Positions 26,180-39,004 are shown, counted from the stretch's first letter. The stretch: DNA of 64,000 nt from Metallyticus violacea (GCA_030762175.1 CM060833.1:167910501-167974500); one strand, 5' to 3'. Translations and numbers: made by a program. The notes: generated by a model from the letters alone, not told the origin.

Positions 26180-26442
26180 AGTTTTTTTTTTTTTTTTTAT
26201 TTTATTTTTTATTTATGGACGCTCTTTAACATCTCAGGTCATCAGCGTCCCATTCAACTCAGGGCGTGAAACGGCCGACAAATTTTGCTCAGAGGCCTCT
26301 CTTTCAGGCTTGAGGTTCTTTTTCGTGCCGTAAATGTACGACACGGGACCCATGGCTTTACTTCCCTTCCGAAGGAAGCCACACGTAGGATTTTTACGCC
26401 CCGAAAAAATCCATCGGTCCTGGCCGGGTTCGAACCCGCGAA
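26180..26442 (-). mobile_element. SINE family A copy, 5'-truncated in the tRNA part
   Basis: The poly(T) run at 26180-26198 is the tail of a minus-strand copy. The body and B box (GGGTTCGAACCC) are well preserved, but the copy stops right after the B box, so the A box is lost. Confidence 0.85.
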
Positions 26443-27082
26443 TTTGCTCATAAGACTGTATACAGATGTATTTAGAATGCTGGGGTGTAGCCATATTTTG
26501 TTTAGTGGGTTTGATCATCTACTGGTTTCATCATTTTGGAAAGAAATCCCAATAAAGTGTTCCAATAAAAATGTTGTTAAGTCTTTATTTCAATTGTAGA
26601 TTTCATCATGCAAAACTAAGTTAATGACAGAAAGAGAGAAACAATGGCAAAACTATACAATTTTGATATTGTTTAAAGGCCTGTGAACATTTTGCAACTA
26701 GGTCTGTCCATACAAATTGTAATACAGACATGCTTTATAGGCCAAAATTTCTCTGTTGCAACTAAAAGCATATGAAACTTTAACTCTTGCTTAACTGTAA
26801 GTTAGTTAAACAAAATTTTATTTCAATAAAATTTATATATATAAGGGTCTAGGAGAAAAAAGTCAAATCACATAACATTTTTCAGGTCATTTATTAAAAG
26901 TATGTAGTTTTGTAGTATGTATTCTGCATGTATTTTCTTTATTTGATTAATACTTGCAAAGAGGAAATTTTTCTCCGTTTGATATAGTCACCGTTTAATT
27001 ACACAAAAGTATTAAAATTAGAGAATTTTGAACCATGTGTGTTTTTCTATGCATTTTTAATATGTATATATGGGAATGTTAT

Positions 27083-27363
27083 TTACCATACTTGCCTCCT
27101 AAACCCAAGATCGCGGGTTCGAACCTGGGCGGGACCGATGGATTTTTTCGGGGCGTAAAAATTCTAAGTATGGCTTCCTTCGGAAGGGAAATAAAGCCGT
27201 GGGTCCCGTGTTGTACATTTACGGCACGAAAAAGAACCTCAAGTCTGAAAGAGAGGCCTCTGAGCAAAATTTGTCGGCCGTTTCACGCCCTGAGTTGAAT
27301 GGGACGCTGATGACTTGAGCTGTTGAAGAGCATCCATAAATAAATCATTCAAAAAAAAAAAAA
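27083..27363 (+). mobile_element. SINE family A copy with 13-bp target duplication
   Basis: Flanked by exact ATGGGAATGTTAT at 27070-27082 and 27364-27376. The 5' end starts inside the tRNA head (TTACCATACTTGCC), so it is slightly truncated. It has an A-rich tail. It lies just upstream of the CpG-rich POLQ promoter region. Confidence 0.9.
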
Positions 27364-27379
27364 ATGGGAATGTTATAAT

Positions 27380-28129
27380 GTTAGCGAGGAATTATTTTTT
27401 AAATACGTTATACAACATATATTAATGTGAATTTGTATTAGTAGACAAGTACGGTAAATTCATGTTGACGTTAGAAAATATGACTTTTTAAGTCAATAAG
27501 ACACCACCTCGGCCAATATATGTCATCGCCAATGAGTCTATCATTTTACCTTAACATTATTTCAAAAGGCGAAATGTTGGAGAGAAATGAACGACCCTTA
27601 TTATGTCTGATTGTCGATTTTTGCATGGGTTAGATACGAGATTCTAAGTACCAAACTGTAATAACGCCGGTTCTCACTGAAGAATAACATTATTTCAGTG
27701 TTTTTAAATTAGGACATTTTGAATTAGACGTACTAATTGTGCAACGTAATTATAAAAAAAAATTGGGATCGTATGCATTATAAAAAAGCAGAAAAAATAT
27801 TCAGGAAACCGTCATAGGCTTCTGCACTTGTGCAATGGAAAATAATCAGGAAAAACTTCAGGGAAATTCTGTTTCTCTATATTAAAATATCGACAATATT
27901 GTTATTTATGTTGGTCACTCTGAATAAATAAAGTAAGAGGGGGAACTGTTAAGAAGTTCAAAGTTGTGTGGAAATGGAAATGGAAATATTTGTAGATTAA
28001 TGTTTGGTTATATAATGTTGTGCTCAAAGGAAACTTTAAAAAAATCGATTAAGTAGTAAAGCTCATTAGGACGTATTCTTTTTCTGCGAATAATGCCCAT
28101 CTAGTTTTATATAATATAAATGGAATATA
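27380..28129 (+). promoter_or_regulatory. CpG-richer region, probable POLQ promoter and 5' UTR
   Basis: About 16 CpG dinucleotides occur between 27361 and 27840, in a window where CpG is otherwise scarce outside young SINEs. The region ends at the POLQ start codon and holds no recognisable repeat. CpG retention is the usual mark of a germline-unmethylated promoter. No clear TATA box or initiator stands out, so the start site is not placed. Confidence 0.5.
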
Positions 28130-28240
28130 ATGGATGAAGCTGCCATTAATTACAGTGTGAATCTTACTGATTATTCAGTCCTTCCTACTCAAGAAAAGCA
28201 AAATTTGAAATTTTGGGGTTTGCCGGAAAGTATTCTTAAG
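28130..28240 (+). CDS. POLQ: DNA polymerase theta, exon 1 (start codon)
   Basis: DNA polymerase theta carries out microhomology-mediated double-strand break repair in the nucleus, using an N-terminal SF2 helicase-like ATPase and a C-terminal A-family polymerase. This exon encodes residues 1-37. The ATG at 28130 is supported by an in-frame stop at 28112 and no other usable ATG. The end (FWGLPESILK) matches the conserved WGLP block before the Q motif. The donor is AAG then GTAAAG, phase 0. The N terminus is short compared with the vertebrate protein. Ten exons in the window join in phase to 580 residues. POLQ rather than HELQ is indicated by APTSAGKT (HELQ has LPTSGGKT) and FHHAG with [11 protein letters not shown]. 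Confidence 0.88.
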
Positions 28241-28934
28241 GTAAAGTGAAGGCTATTCTTACAAAAGCTTAGTTTTTAAACTATTACACAGTTGTAATTT
28301 GGGTCTACAAAACCTCCAGTAGCAATAGGAAAATAATAGAATAATTTAGATAACATAAGTAACATACTAAAATCCAAGAGGGAAGAGAAAAAGGAAAATC
28401 ATTGTATTTGGGATTTGAATAGTGACTTTTTATATACTGTTGTCTATATAGAAACACTATATTAAATTCAAATAGGCTACAAGCTATAATAAAGTGATAT
28501 TAGAGTGATTTCCTCATAAATCATGTGTTATATCATTTTGTATTTCACTGTGAAAATTCCCACTATTAAAAAAGTGTGTTGTTGTTTGCCATTTGGAATA
28601 CCTCCTGTTATACAATATATTATATATCTTAATCTTATCAGAAAGGGAATATTTAAGAGTTTTAATTAGGGCAGCATGCTGTAGTTAATACATTTAAGTA
28701 ACAAATGAAAAAATGTCTACAATATGAGTATCCTAGTATAATAAAATGTTATTTTAATTTCAATAAAAATATTTCTAAGAGTAATTTATGTAAATGCTAC
28801 TGTAATCAACTAAAACATTATCTGCTCTTTTTAGAAATTATTTAACAGATATATATTTTGAGTGTTCACTGTTCATTTCCATGTGTGAATAGTTTTGCTT
28901 CAAAGTTCTGAATCTATTTTTATTTTCCCAATAG

Positions 28935-29046
28935 CAATATCAGAAACATGGCATAGTGTCAATGTTTCCATGGCAGGTGGAATGTCTTTGCTGTGGAAAT
29001 GTTCTTAAGGGAGGGAATCTTGTCTATTCTGCACCTACTTCTGCAG
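28935..29046 (+). CDS. POLQ: DNA polymerase theta, exon 2 (Q motif, Walker A)
   Basis: Encodes residues 38-75: a region reading MFPWQVECL (the Q-motif zone that contacts adenine in SF2 helicases), then NLVYSAPTSAG, the first part of Walker A. The intron splits the last glycine codon (phase 1) and exon 3 completes it to GKT. The acceptor is CCAATAG. Confidence 0.9.
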
Positions 29047-29269
29047 GTTTGTTCATTTCAACATTGAGATTGCTTAAATGTGTTTAATTTGCAGTAATTA
29101 TATTTTTATAAAATTAATAACTTTCAGTCTATGAAATAATAGTCATATTAAAATGGGTGTTCAAATCATTCATATAAATGAATCTTCACCCTCTTTTTAT
29201 TACTATTGTCTTTGAACTGTGTAATTGCCTCCATGATAAATGTGAATCTATCAATAAATGAATAGGGAC

Positions 29270-29525
29270 TGGAAGGTTATATTCTAAGAAGTTGATAAAA
29301 ATGCATAATTATTAAATATGCAATGGAATTGTATTTATAAATATAATACACACCTGGTCATTAAAATTTCAATGTATAGTTGATAAATATGCAATGGAAT
29401 ATTATTTAATGGAATATATTTATAAGTATCATACACACATGGCCCTTAAAATTGCAGTATAATTGATAAATATGTAATGGAATACTATTTATAATTATGA
29501 TATACTGGTGGCTATTAAATTGCAA
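29270..29525. repeat. Three imperfect tandem units of about 90-110 bases
   Basis: The pattern GATAAATATGCAATGGAAT, then a TATTTATAA-type stretch, then CACACCTGG/CACACATGG and TTAAAATT occurs three times with increasing divergence. The last unit runs into the small inverted-repeat element at 29501. Confidence 0.6.
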
Positions 29526-29845
29526 TGCCCATAAGAGATGCTTTAAACCAACACCACATTTTCTCAGAAGGAACGAGTATGACCCGTCAAAAACATGACA
29601 GCATCACCAGCAGGTGTCTGAATTTGATTGCTGGAGAATTGTGGCACACCAAGTGGGTATAATGTCATTCCCAGCATGTTGGACAAAATACATCCACAGC
29701 AATTCAAATATTAGATCAGTGGATCGAGGTAGAACAAACACACAGATGTGGAGGATCCCAATGGCCCCATCAAACAACTTGAAGACATTTCTTTTATAAA
29801 CCTGCAACTTTTAAATTGAGTTAAAATTTTAAGGCCAACAGTATA
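29501..29845. mobile_element. Small TA-flanked inverted-repeat element (MITE-like)
   Basis: The left end TATACTGGTGGCTATTAAAT and the right end, read on the other strand as TATACTGTTGGCCTTAAAAT, are inverted matches of about 20 bases with TA at the edge. The 345-base interior has no intact transposase. Size and TA flank fit a Tc1/mariner-type non-autonomous element; the family is not certain. Confidence 0.45.
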
Positions 29846-30179
29846 TTAGTTCATGACTTAGAAGTACTGTTGGTCATCATTGAATGTTGTTGCAGGAATA
29901 GAGCTTGCAACAAGGATAAGTCTTTTGCTTTGGTTTGTCGGTCTTCATTTGTGGCCGTTAGTATAGGAGAGGCATAAATGTCAGCATTCCATTTTTTTTT
30001 TTTTAATGTAGCATGCACTATGAATCTTCCTATTTCATTCTCGTGGCTTTATTTGATTCAGTCACCTTGGCAAAGAAAGGGGTTTCTATTAAAACAGTTT
30101 GGCCACGTGGTTTAGTTTAGTTCCTGGAGCATTCAGTGAGTTCTCACAGCAATCACAGAGACCTATGAATGTAGAACTT

Positions 30180-31500
30180 GTCATATACATTTAGCACAAT
30201 AGTACACAATCTATATTTACAAAAATTTTGTCTACATCTACATAAATAGTTACAATAAAAATGAAAAAGAACACATAGAACACTCAATCAAACAACAAAA
30301 ACAGACAAGTCACTTAATCATACAAATTTTACTATATACATGTTAACCTATGCATTGATATAAAATCATTGCACTGTTTTTAACTCAGTATAATACTGTC
30401 ACTCATATATTCCTTTACAGAATAATAGGCCTTTTTACATAGGTATTTTCTAAGAGCAGATTTAAAGGAATTATCATTGTTTATTAAGACTTTTAGGCTA
30501 GAGGGAAGAGATTTTGTTCTAAAATGCATTCATAATAAATGCCTTTTTGATGGCAAGAAAGTGCTTAAGCCGGTCTATGTATACTTGCTTTTTGTGTAGT
30601 ATTTTGTCAAATATATTTTGAACAAATTTTTCTTTATTTCTTATATAAAAGTTCATGAGGGATAATATACTCTTCACAAGGAAGAGTTAAAATTTCAAAT
30701 TGTCTAAAGAGGTTTCTGCATGAATGTCTGCTATGTGTATCAGTGATTATTCAAGTGACTTTATTCTGTAATAGGAAGACATATTAATTTTTAACTGAAT
30801 TTCTACAAAATGTTGGACTGTATTTCACTTCTGAGTTGAAATAAGCATAATAAACCAGTTTTAAAGTTTTATTGGCTCCAACATTAGTAATGCACCTATT
30901 GCATTGTTTCATCTGCAAACAGAACAGTATTTCCTACATCTTGAATAGATAAAGAGAAATCATTTATTTGTTTCCAAAAAAGAGGGCTCAGAACAGATCC
31001 TTGAAGCATTCCATGATTAATCATTCCCCACTCTGATGAATTGTTTTTATTTTTAAAGGGACAAGTTATAACTATTTTTTGTTTCGTTTTGTCAAGGTAG
31101 GATATAAACCATTTTAAATTTGGTTTTTTATTGCATAGAAAGCTAATTTATCTATCAAAAATTCATGATTGACACAGTCGAAATTTGCTAAATCACAAAA
31201 TATTCCTCCTACATGTACTCTTTTATTAAATGCAGTTAAAATTTCATTAGTGAGTTTATAGATTGCATATTCTGTTGAAATTCCTGTTCTAAAGCCAAAC
31301 TGATCATTAACTAGAATATTGTAACTTACAAGGTAATGGTAAAGCCTATTGTACATTACTTTCTTGAACACCTTAGAAAATGTAGGTGAAGTAGCTATAG
31401 GTCTATAATTAAAGATATTTATCTTTTCTTCCTTTTGAGTAGGGGCTTCAAAATTGAATATTTTAGCCTCTCAGGAAATGCCTTTTTCTCTTAACTAAAT
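30180..31500 (-). pseudogene. Jockey-like LINE reverse transcriptase, decayed
   Basis: Minus strand. The best block (31114-31371) reads NDQFGFRTGISTEYAIY, then VGGIFCDLANFDCVNHEFL, matching RT palm motifs (usually QFGFRxxxST..I, and GIFCDLxKAFDCVNH; here the K-A of KAF is damaged). Further on (about 30430-30530) the C-terminal tail reads SLPSSLKVLINNDNSFKSAL then RKYLCKKAYYSVKEYM. Frameshifts occur between the blocks. It lies within POLQ intron 2, antisense to POLQ. Confidence 0.65.
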
Positions 31501-32367
31501 ACTGGCATATATTTCCTTCCTATTCTAAGGACCTGATTTGTTGTTGGTCCCTCATCTCTACAAAGAAACACTTTTAAAAAATATTGTTTTGCCATTATCC
31601 ATAAGATGCTACTACCAGCATCTCTGAACTCATAGCACTCCAGCACTTCACCATTGTAAATCTTAGGTTTTATCTGTTAAATATCAGAATTTGATACTTA
31701 TCCTCCTCACACTATGTTCTGGAAGTATTGCCTCATTTTCTGTGTCATTATTCACATCTTATAAAACTATCATTCATATTTATTAGTTTTGCACTAGTGG
31801 ACCCAATTTCTATTTGAATGTTTTCTTTGTGTGACTATTAGTTTTATATGCTTTATTTTTTTGTATTTTCCAGAGGAAGAAATCTCAAATTGTTAGTCTG
31901 GGGACCAAACAGGCTATAAACACTACTAATAATTCTGCAGCCAAATATATGGCATAATTCTGTCATAGTTGAATTAGCATAATAAGCTATGGCATAGTCC
32001 TATTGAAAATATGTCAATAAGCAGCCATATTTCACATATTGCATATCATTCTGTAATTCTGAATGAGTGGACATAGTTCAGAATGATAATTCTGACATAT
32101 ATTTTATTTGTCAGTACCAACAGTAATTATGAAATTCTTTGCTCAAACTAAACCATCACTAGTCACTTCATTACAGAATAACTCCTTTCGTTACTCCTTG
32201 GAGTGAAGTGCTCAGTAGTGTAAATGTATGAAAAAAAAAAACAGTTTTCTGCCAATTAGTATGGTTTCAAATGAAAGATCTATAATTTAGGGCAAATGTA
32301 ATTAAAATGCAACAATCATTTTTGGAGATACTTCAAATTAGAGTGTGAGCTATGAGGGCAGATTTAA

Positions 32368-32562
<195 letters not shown>

Positions 32563-32567
32563 TAATA

Positions 32568-33250
32568 CAGTGGAGTCCTGGTAATCTGAAAATCTGATTA
32601 ATTCAAACTGAAATTTGAAAATGTTGGGGAAAAAAAAATGAAATGAAAGGATACATATAAGGCTAAAGTATAATTGTATTTTATTTTTCATATTGTAAGT
32701 CATCACAGAAGATTACCATACATTACAACTTTTGGTCACTGATTGTTTTTCTTTACAAAGTCAGTTATTTTCTTTTGTTGCAATTCTTGGAACCTATTAG
32801 ATGATCCAATGTTAGACCAGTGTCTCATGATCACATTACTCAGACTATCAGCAGCTGCTGCTCAGTTTAGCATAAGGCAATTTCAAAAGTGGCTGCAGCA
32901 ACTAAATGTGACAAGCTGTACAATGTGGTCACCTTCCACATCATTCTTACCTTCATTATCTACAAAGTCTTGCTGCACCATAGCCACAATTTCTTCATCT
33001 ATATGCTCTAGGGACTTCTTCTGTCACTATAATCTACTGGTGTTAGTTATTTTCATTTGCTTCCTCACATCCAAGAATCTGTTGAATGAGCCCAAGAAAA
33101 TTGATAGTTGATATATTCATCTGTCTGCTCAGGATTTCCAATTAAGGGGAGACTCAGCCATATTTTCTTCCATGACTATCACAAGAACTGCTTGCTCACA
33201 TTGTCCCATGACTCTGTTGCCAGTAAACCACATCCTAAAATAGTTTTTGA
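32568..33250 (-). pseudogene. pogo/Tigger-like DNA transposon remnant
   Basis: The left end is TA then CAGTGGAGTCCTGGTAATCT, which resembles the terminal repeat of pogo/Tigger elements (CAGT..CCxxxxAATCCGAA). Minus-strand readings near 32740-33050 give FQELQQKKITDFVKK, typical of the Tigger transposase C terminus. The right terminal repeat was not found, and the 172-bp tandem repeat starts at 33261, so the right border is unclear. Confidence 0.5.
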
Positions 33251-33260
33251 AGCAGAGTGT

Positions 33261-33604
33261 CAGCATTTTCAATAAGGAACCTAAGAAGCTTTTTTCTATA
33301 TGAAACTTTTATTTTGCATTCCCATTCATTACTTAATTAAATTTGTTAACATTTTCAGTGGTTAAATGTAATAAGCATTAAAATAAATTGTATGAACTCT
33401 CCAAAAGAGTTTTTTGCTTATCTAAATTAGCTCAGCATTTTCAATAAGGAACCTAAGAAGCTTTTTTCTATATGAAACTTTTATTTTGCATTCCCATTCA
33501 TTACTTAATTAAATTTGTTAACATTTTCAGTGGTTAAATGTAATAAGCATTAAAATAAATTGTATGAACTCTCCAAAAGAGTTTTTTGCTTATCTAAATT
33601 AGCT
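33261..33604. repeat. Exact tandem duplication, 2 x 172 bp
   Basis: Units 33261-33432 and 33433-33604 appear identical by eye; both start CAGCATTTTCAATAAGG and end TATCTAAATTAGCT. Identity implies a very recent event or an assembly artefact. Confidence 0.9.
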
Positions 33605-33775
33605 CAGGATATCATTCAAAGGCAGTAATGTATGTTGTGCTGAAATCAGATGTAACGAATTGCATACTACTGTTTTCTGTGGTGATTTTAGGAATTGGAA
33701 TGAATTTTGACTTACACAGTAACATGCTGTTTGATTAGTCAACAATTTTGGAGTATATGAGAAAGAAAAGGAACG

Positions 33776-33927
33776 AAAGAGAGAGAGAGAGAGAGAGAGT
33801 AGTGATTGTTTCACAACTAGGTACAGGTAGTTGCCATGTGCAACATCTAATAGAGCAATTGAAATTCCAGATCTGAAACTATCTAAATCATTTTTCAGAT
33901 ATAGGGTTTTAATTATATCCTTAATTA

Positions 33928-33957
<30 letters not shown>
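33776..33957. repeat. Inverted pair of (GA)n and (CT)n microsatellites
   Basis: A (GA)n run at 33776-33799 and a (CT)n run at 33928-33955 are complementary and about 130 bases apart, so the transcript of POLQ intron 3 could fold into a long purine/pyrimidine stem here. Confidence 0.7.
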
Positions 33958-33960
<3 letters not shown>

Positions 33961-35041
33961 AGCTGGTTTGTATATGGCTTATTACAAGAGTCCAAATTTT
34001 AATAAACTTTTTCTATTTGTAACTTGGAGCAGAGTTGAATGGAACATGAAAATGTTCTTAATGAGCTAAAATCCTACATAACAAGGTTTTTGGATAATGC
34101 TGAGTAACATAGAAATAAGCGAGGTAGTTTTCAAAGCTATCTAACAGCTGCATCTGGAACATTTTCCAGGTAAAATTTTCCTGAAACTCAGGTAAACATG
34201 TAATATTGACAATTTTCCTGAAACTCAGGTGAATATGTAATATTGACAGTAATGGTGAGCTGTAATGTTTAAATTAATTTCCATGTACTATTGTCATATT
34301 TATTGCATGTCTAGTAAGTAAAGGTCATGAGCCATATTTGGGACCCTTCCAGCTAGCTGCGCTGCACACTGCCATTTAAAAGAAAAATAAGTTTAGTAAA
34401 TCACTTATAATGTTTAGTATTCCTTATTTTTGATCCTTCTTGGAATCTAATTGCTATAGATGCATTATGGCCATTTCTGCAAATGCAGATAACATCTAGC
34501 TTTCCTGCCCCTCCCCCACTCCTTTCGTTTTCTATTTTAAATAGTTTGTATTATTAAAGTATCATAAATAATCCTTTCCTATTAAGTGCTATCTGATGAA
34601 AATCTGGGCTCAGCATTGTTTCCGAGAAATGTGTATTAACAATAATAAGTATTATTACTGTAATAATTTTAATATATATTTAGTTAATGATTGATCTTTA
34701 AACTGTTTTAAGCTATAAATGAATTTTTTATTTATTAATTATTAATTAATTTTTTATTAAGATATTTTTTAGAAAAAAATATCTTCGATATCATTATCAC
34801 TAGCTTGGTTATTAATGATATACTGTGGTTATAATGGTTTAAAGGTTTTACATTACTTTGGAAATGTGCTGTTTTAATTGCAGCATATCAAAAGCTTCAG
34901 GATGTAAACAGCTTCATTTTTAACAGGTTTTATTGTATTAATGTTTTTATATTCTATTTCTTCTCATAATCAAAATTGTCATCAAGTAATTTTGTGTATA
35001 TAAGGCATATTTGAGGTACTGCATAGATATAAATGTTACAG

Positions 35042-35166
35042 GATCTTCTCTCAGGATGTGCCATGCAAGTAGCAGGTCTAATGGGAAGCCACAGTCTCCC
35101 GGGTGGATTCAAATGCACAGATATAGCAATCTGCACAATAGAGAAGGCAAACAGTCTGATCAACAG
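35042..35166 (+). CDS. POLQ: DNA polymerase theta, exon 4 (motif Ib region)
   Basis: Residues 114-155 (last codon split). It reads VAGLMGSHSLPGGFKCTDIA, then ICTIEKANSLINR; the TIEKAN block corresponds to the TxEKAN/TxERAN motif Ib of POLQ. The acceptor is GTTACAG; the donor, AACAG then GTTGGG, is weaker than the others. The exon ends in phase 2. Confidence 0.9.
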
Positions 35167-35289
35167 GTTGGGTATAAAGTTCATTAAAAGAATGCATAAT
35201 AACAACAATGTACAAATTGCAATTGAACAAGATTCTTGTTTTATTCATTGTAAATGCATACAGGTCTTATGCTCTTTAACTTTTGCAAG

Positions 35290-36815
35290 GGTGGATTAAA
35301 ATAAACAAGATCTGTTTTTAAAAAAAAATTCATTTGTTGTTTCAAAATAACCAACTACATAGCACTTTTTTTTTACATAGTCTCCTGTTTTAGAAATGCA
35401 TTTACCCCAGCATGTTGGAAGCTTTTTGATGCCCTCTTCATAAAAACAGGGAGATTGTTCCATCAGCCAATTAAGCAAAAATCGTTCTATGCCAGCATCA
35501 TCCTCAAAACATTTGCCCCCTGGTGCTTTAAGGGCCCAAAGAGATAAAAATTGCAGGGCAATGACTATAGGAAGAGTAGTCCAGTGGAGTCCATCTTATT
35601 TCTTCCAAACTTTCACAAGTGGTTTTTTTTTATTTACTTATTTACTGACACTCTTTAACATCTCAAGTCATCAGCATCCCATTCTGTTGAGGGCATGAAA
35701 CTACTGACAAATTTTTCTCAGAGACCACTTCTTTCAGGCTTGAGGTTCTTTTTCGTGCCGTAAATGTATGACATGGGACCCACTGCTTTACTTCCCTTCC
35801 CAAGCAAGCCATATCTAGGATTTTTACGCCCAAAAAATCCATCAATCCCGGCTGGGTTTGAACCTGCAATCTTGGGTTTAGAAGGCAAATATAGTTACCA
35901 CTACACCAGGACGAACACTTTCACAAGTGAGAACTGCAGTATATGGCTGAGTGTCATTATGGAGGAAAATCATTTCTTGTATTGGTTGGTCATGTCTTTT
36001 GTAGCAATAGGCAAGACTAACCTCACTCAAAAGGTAGCAGTAATATGCCACATTGAGATGTGAGACTTGTGCAAAAAATTTATGTGCAAAACACTGCTCA
36101 AAAACACTTGTCGCAAGTATCTTGTCAGCTGACAGCTGAGTCTTGGCTTTCACTGTGGCACTCTCAATCTTCCTTCACCACTCCATACTGGCTTGTTTGT
36201 CTTTGGCAAGTAATAGTGTACCCAAGTTTTGTCATAAGTGATGATATGATTCAAAAATGCATCCCCTTTTTCTGCAAACCTTCTGAGAGCCTCTCACAGA
36301 TCTGCAAATACGCCACTGGCAGTACAAAGGAAACCATAGGGCACACAATTTACAGAGACCTAGGTCCTTTGTGATGATGGCTTGCCAGGCCCCATAACTT
36401 ATTTTGACTTGAAGAGCCATTTCAGAAACCACCAAATGTTGATCATCTTCAAGAATATCATGAATGGTGCAAATGTTTTCCTGTATAATGTTCATCCATG
36501 AATAATGATAATGGTTATTATTTTGATCCATTCATGGCCTTCCTTGATCCACTTATACCACGCAAACACAAGATTCCTTGAAAGTTTTGATCACCAAACT
36601 GTGCTGTTAGTTTTCATAAATTTTTCACTGGTTTCATGTCTTTACAGATAAGAAATTTGATTATGCTGCATTGTGCAGTCGAAAGGTGAACATGTTACTC
36701 AGACATCATGAGTGATACTACCAAATGGGCCTGTAGAGGCCATCTGCCCACTCTCCCCACTCCTGACACTCCCATACAACTATATAGACATGTCCACCGA
36801 CTCTGTTCAATATAA
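35290..36815 (-). pseudogene. mariner transposase fossil, interrupted by a SINE
   Basis: Minus strand. From right to left: a segment reading HLVVSEMALQVKISYGAWQA then IITKDLGL (helix-turn-helix/linker part, about 36400); the catalytic-core region reading KAKTQLSADKI and HNDTQP (about 35930-36150, where the family has HDNAxPH); and the C terminus LLNWLMEQSPCFYEEGIKKL then GDYVKKK (about 35370-35470). Frameshifts and a nested SINE (35622-35916) break it. It lies in POLQ intron 4. Confidence 0.65.
35622..35916 (-). mobile_element. SINE family A nested in mariner, 13-bp target duplication
   Basis: Exact ACTTTCACAAGTG at 35609-35621 and 35917-35929 flanks a minus-strand family A copy with its T-rich tail at the left. 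The duplication is part of the mariner sequence, so the SINE is younger than the mariner. Confidence 0.9.
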
Positions 36816-36844
36816 TACCCTCAGGACAAAAAGTCTTTATTTAT

Positions 36845-36945
36845 TAACATTTAAAAAAGTTGAATCGAAATTCTACTATATACATCACTAAGATATTAAT
36901 AAAAAATTTTGTCTCAACTTTTTTAAATGTTAATATTTGACAACA
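36845..36945. repeat. Hairpin-like inverted repeat
   Basis: ATTAACATTTAAAAAAGTTGA near 36842-36862 is matched by its inverse near 36913-36935. The origin is unknown; it may be the outer part of the mariner copy or an independent small element. Confidence 0.5.
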
Positions 36946-37254
36946 CTGTTACAAAAGTTCACTATATTTTATTTATTCATATTTATACTTATATTTATTC
37001 ATTTATTAAATATGAAGCTCTTTACTGATAGCTTAATAAGCATAGTAGTAGAATGTTTGAGATAATGCATTTGGTAGACTGAATGGCCCAATAAACCAAA
37101 GAATAAATCCTATCCAGATGCCATTTTGCCAAAAATTCCACCAAAATTGAATTCTGATCACTATGATGGAAGGCATATAGTTGATTTAGCCATAGTACAA
37201 CCTATCATTCTGTTTTACATTTAAAGCTCTAGAACAACTAAGAATGTCAGCTAG

Positions 37255-37416
<162 letters not shown>

Positions 37417-37599
37417 TAACTAGATTTTGTAAATGTTTAATTATAATGTTAAAAAAAGAAAGAAAAAAAGAAGAAAGGGCAGAAATAAAAAGAAAAGAAA
37501 GAATGTAGAGCTTAAAGTAGAAACACACTGATGGCTTGACATGGTACATTCATGTACTGTCACATTGCCAAGTTAGTGTGCAACATGCCAATAGAACAA

Positions 37600-37920
37600 A
37601 AGTCAGGTATTTATGAAATAAAATATGCAGAGTGTGATAAAAATAAGTGAATGGAGTTAGTGTGAACAAATTTTATTACTGAATATCATTGTATGATTCA
37701 GTTGAACTACACACTCTTAAAGCTTCAACTGAATCATTCAACTGTTCAACTGAATCATACAATGATATTCATTGATATGATTGGCTTCACTGTGTAAGTT
37801 CCAATTTACATTTAAGTAAATTTTATTACATTGGTTATATATATATACCACTCCATTGTCAACAGCTTCGTAAGTACATTTAAATGGTATTAGATTGTTA
37901 ATATTCATGCTAACAGCATA
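37600..37920. mobile_element. PLE fragments (P2 and P1 ends)
   Basis: A scrap of P2 endonuclease (SGIYEIKYAECDK-like, 37612-37645) is joined directly to terminal sequences: the GAATGGAGTTAGTGTGAAC end, a P1 fold-back (37680-37790), and the outer end ACCACTCCATTGTCAACAGC. It looks like a deleted copy or two overlapping insertions. Confidence 0.5.
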
Positions 37921-38414
37921 TAAGAATTATAGGACTTGAATTATTTAATTTTAAATATCAAATGGCAGGTGAAAGAGGCAATAATATATAATAAATGCAA
38001 TGATATGAAAATATTTTTTCTTAATGTGAGTGATGCAGTTCCTTATCCATTTCAGTAGAAGAAAAATGTTTTTTCATACGATGTTTAGAATGTACCTCCT
38101 TTCTTTTAATAGTCTTTATTTCTATTATTTTAATGAAAATATTCACTTAACAATAGACTATTGATAAAATAAGGTGGATTTTGGAAAAATGTAGCTAACA
38201 CAATTTTTTTAATATAAATTTGGTTGCAAAGAGAATTAAAAGTTTTGAAAACCTTAAATGAAGTAGATAGACAAAACAAATTCTGGAGAGTTGTGTATGT
38301 GTGTTTTTGTGCCTGCTCCCCATGTGCATGTTTATATTGCACAGCAAACATTACTAATGATTTGTCCAAAATAATACACTTAGAAGCAACACATCATAAA
38401 GATTTCCACATTAG

Positions 38415-38696
<282 letters not shown>

Positions 38697-38964
38697 TGAT
38701 GCTCTTATATTTAACTGGTTATAACTCCCTTTCTTTACTTAATGAAATGAAAAGCCATTGATTTGGCAAGAGATGTTAAGTGTAATGAATTAATGATAAA
38801 TGTACCTATTGAAATTAGGCAAGTAAATACTGAACTTATCAACATAATTTTCCAGGCCTATTGGTATGTGTTGAAGTTAAGGTTTTAAAAATACATACAG
38901 TTCTATTAATTTATATAATGCAGGTTAATTTCTTACACACTTCACTTACTTTGTTTAAGTTGGG

Positions 38965-38967
38965 ACA

Positions 38968-39004
<37 letters not shown>

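Noticed and set aside
26254..26599. Several open frames of 60-100 residues in and near SINE A copies (17560, 26234-26599, 27035-27298, 35663-36063)
   Set aside because: They are translations of the SINE body in different frames and recur only because the SINE recurs.
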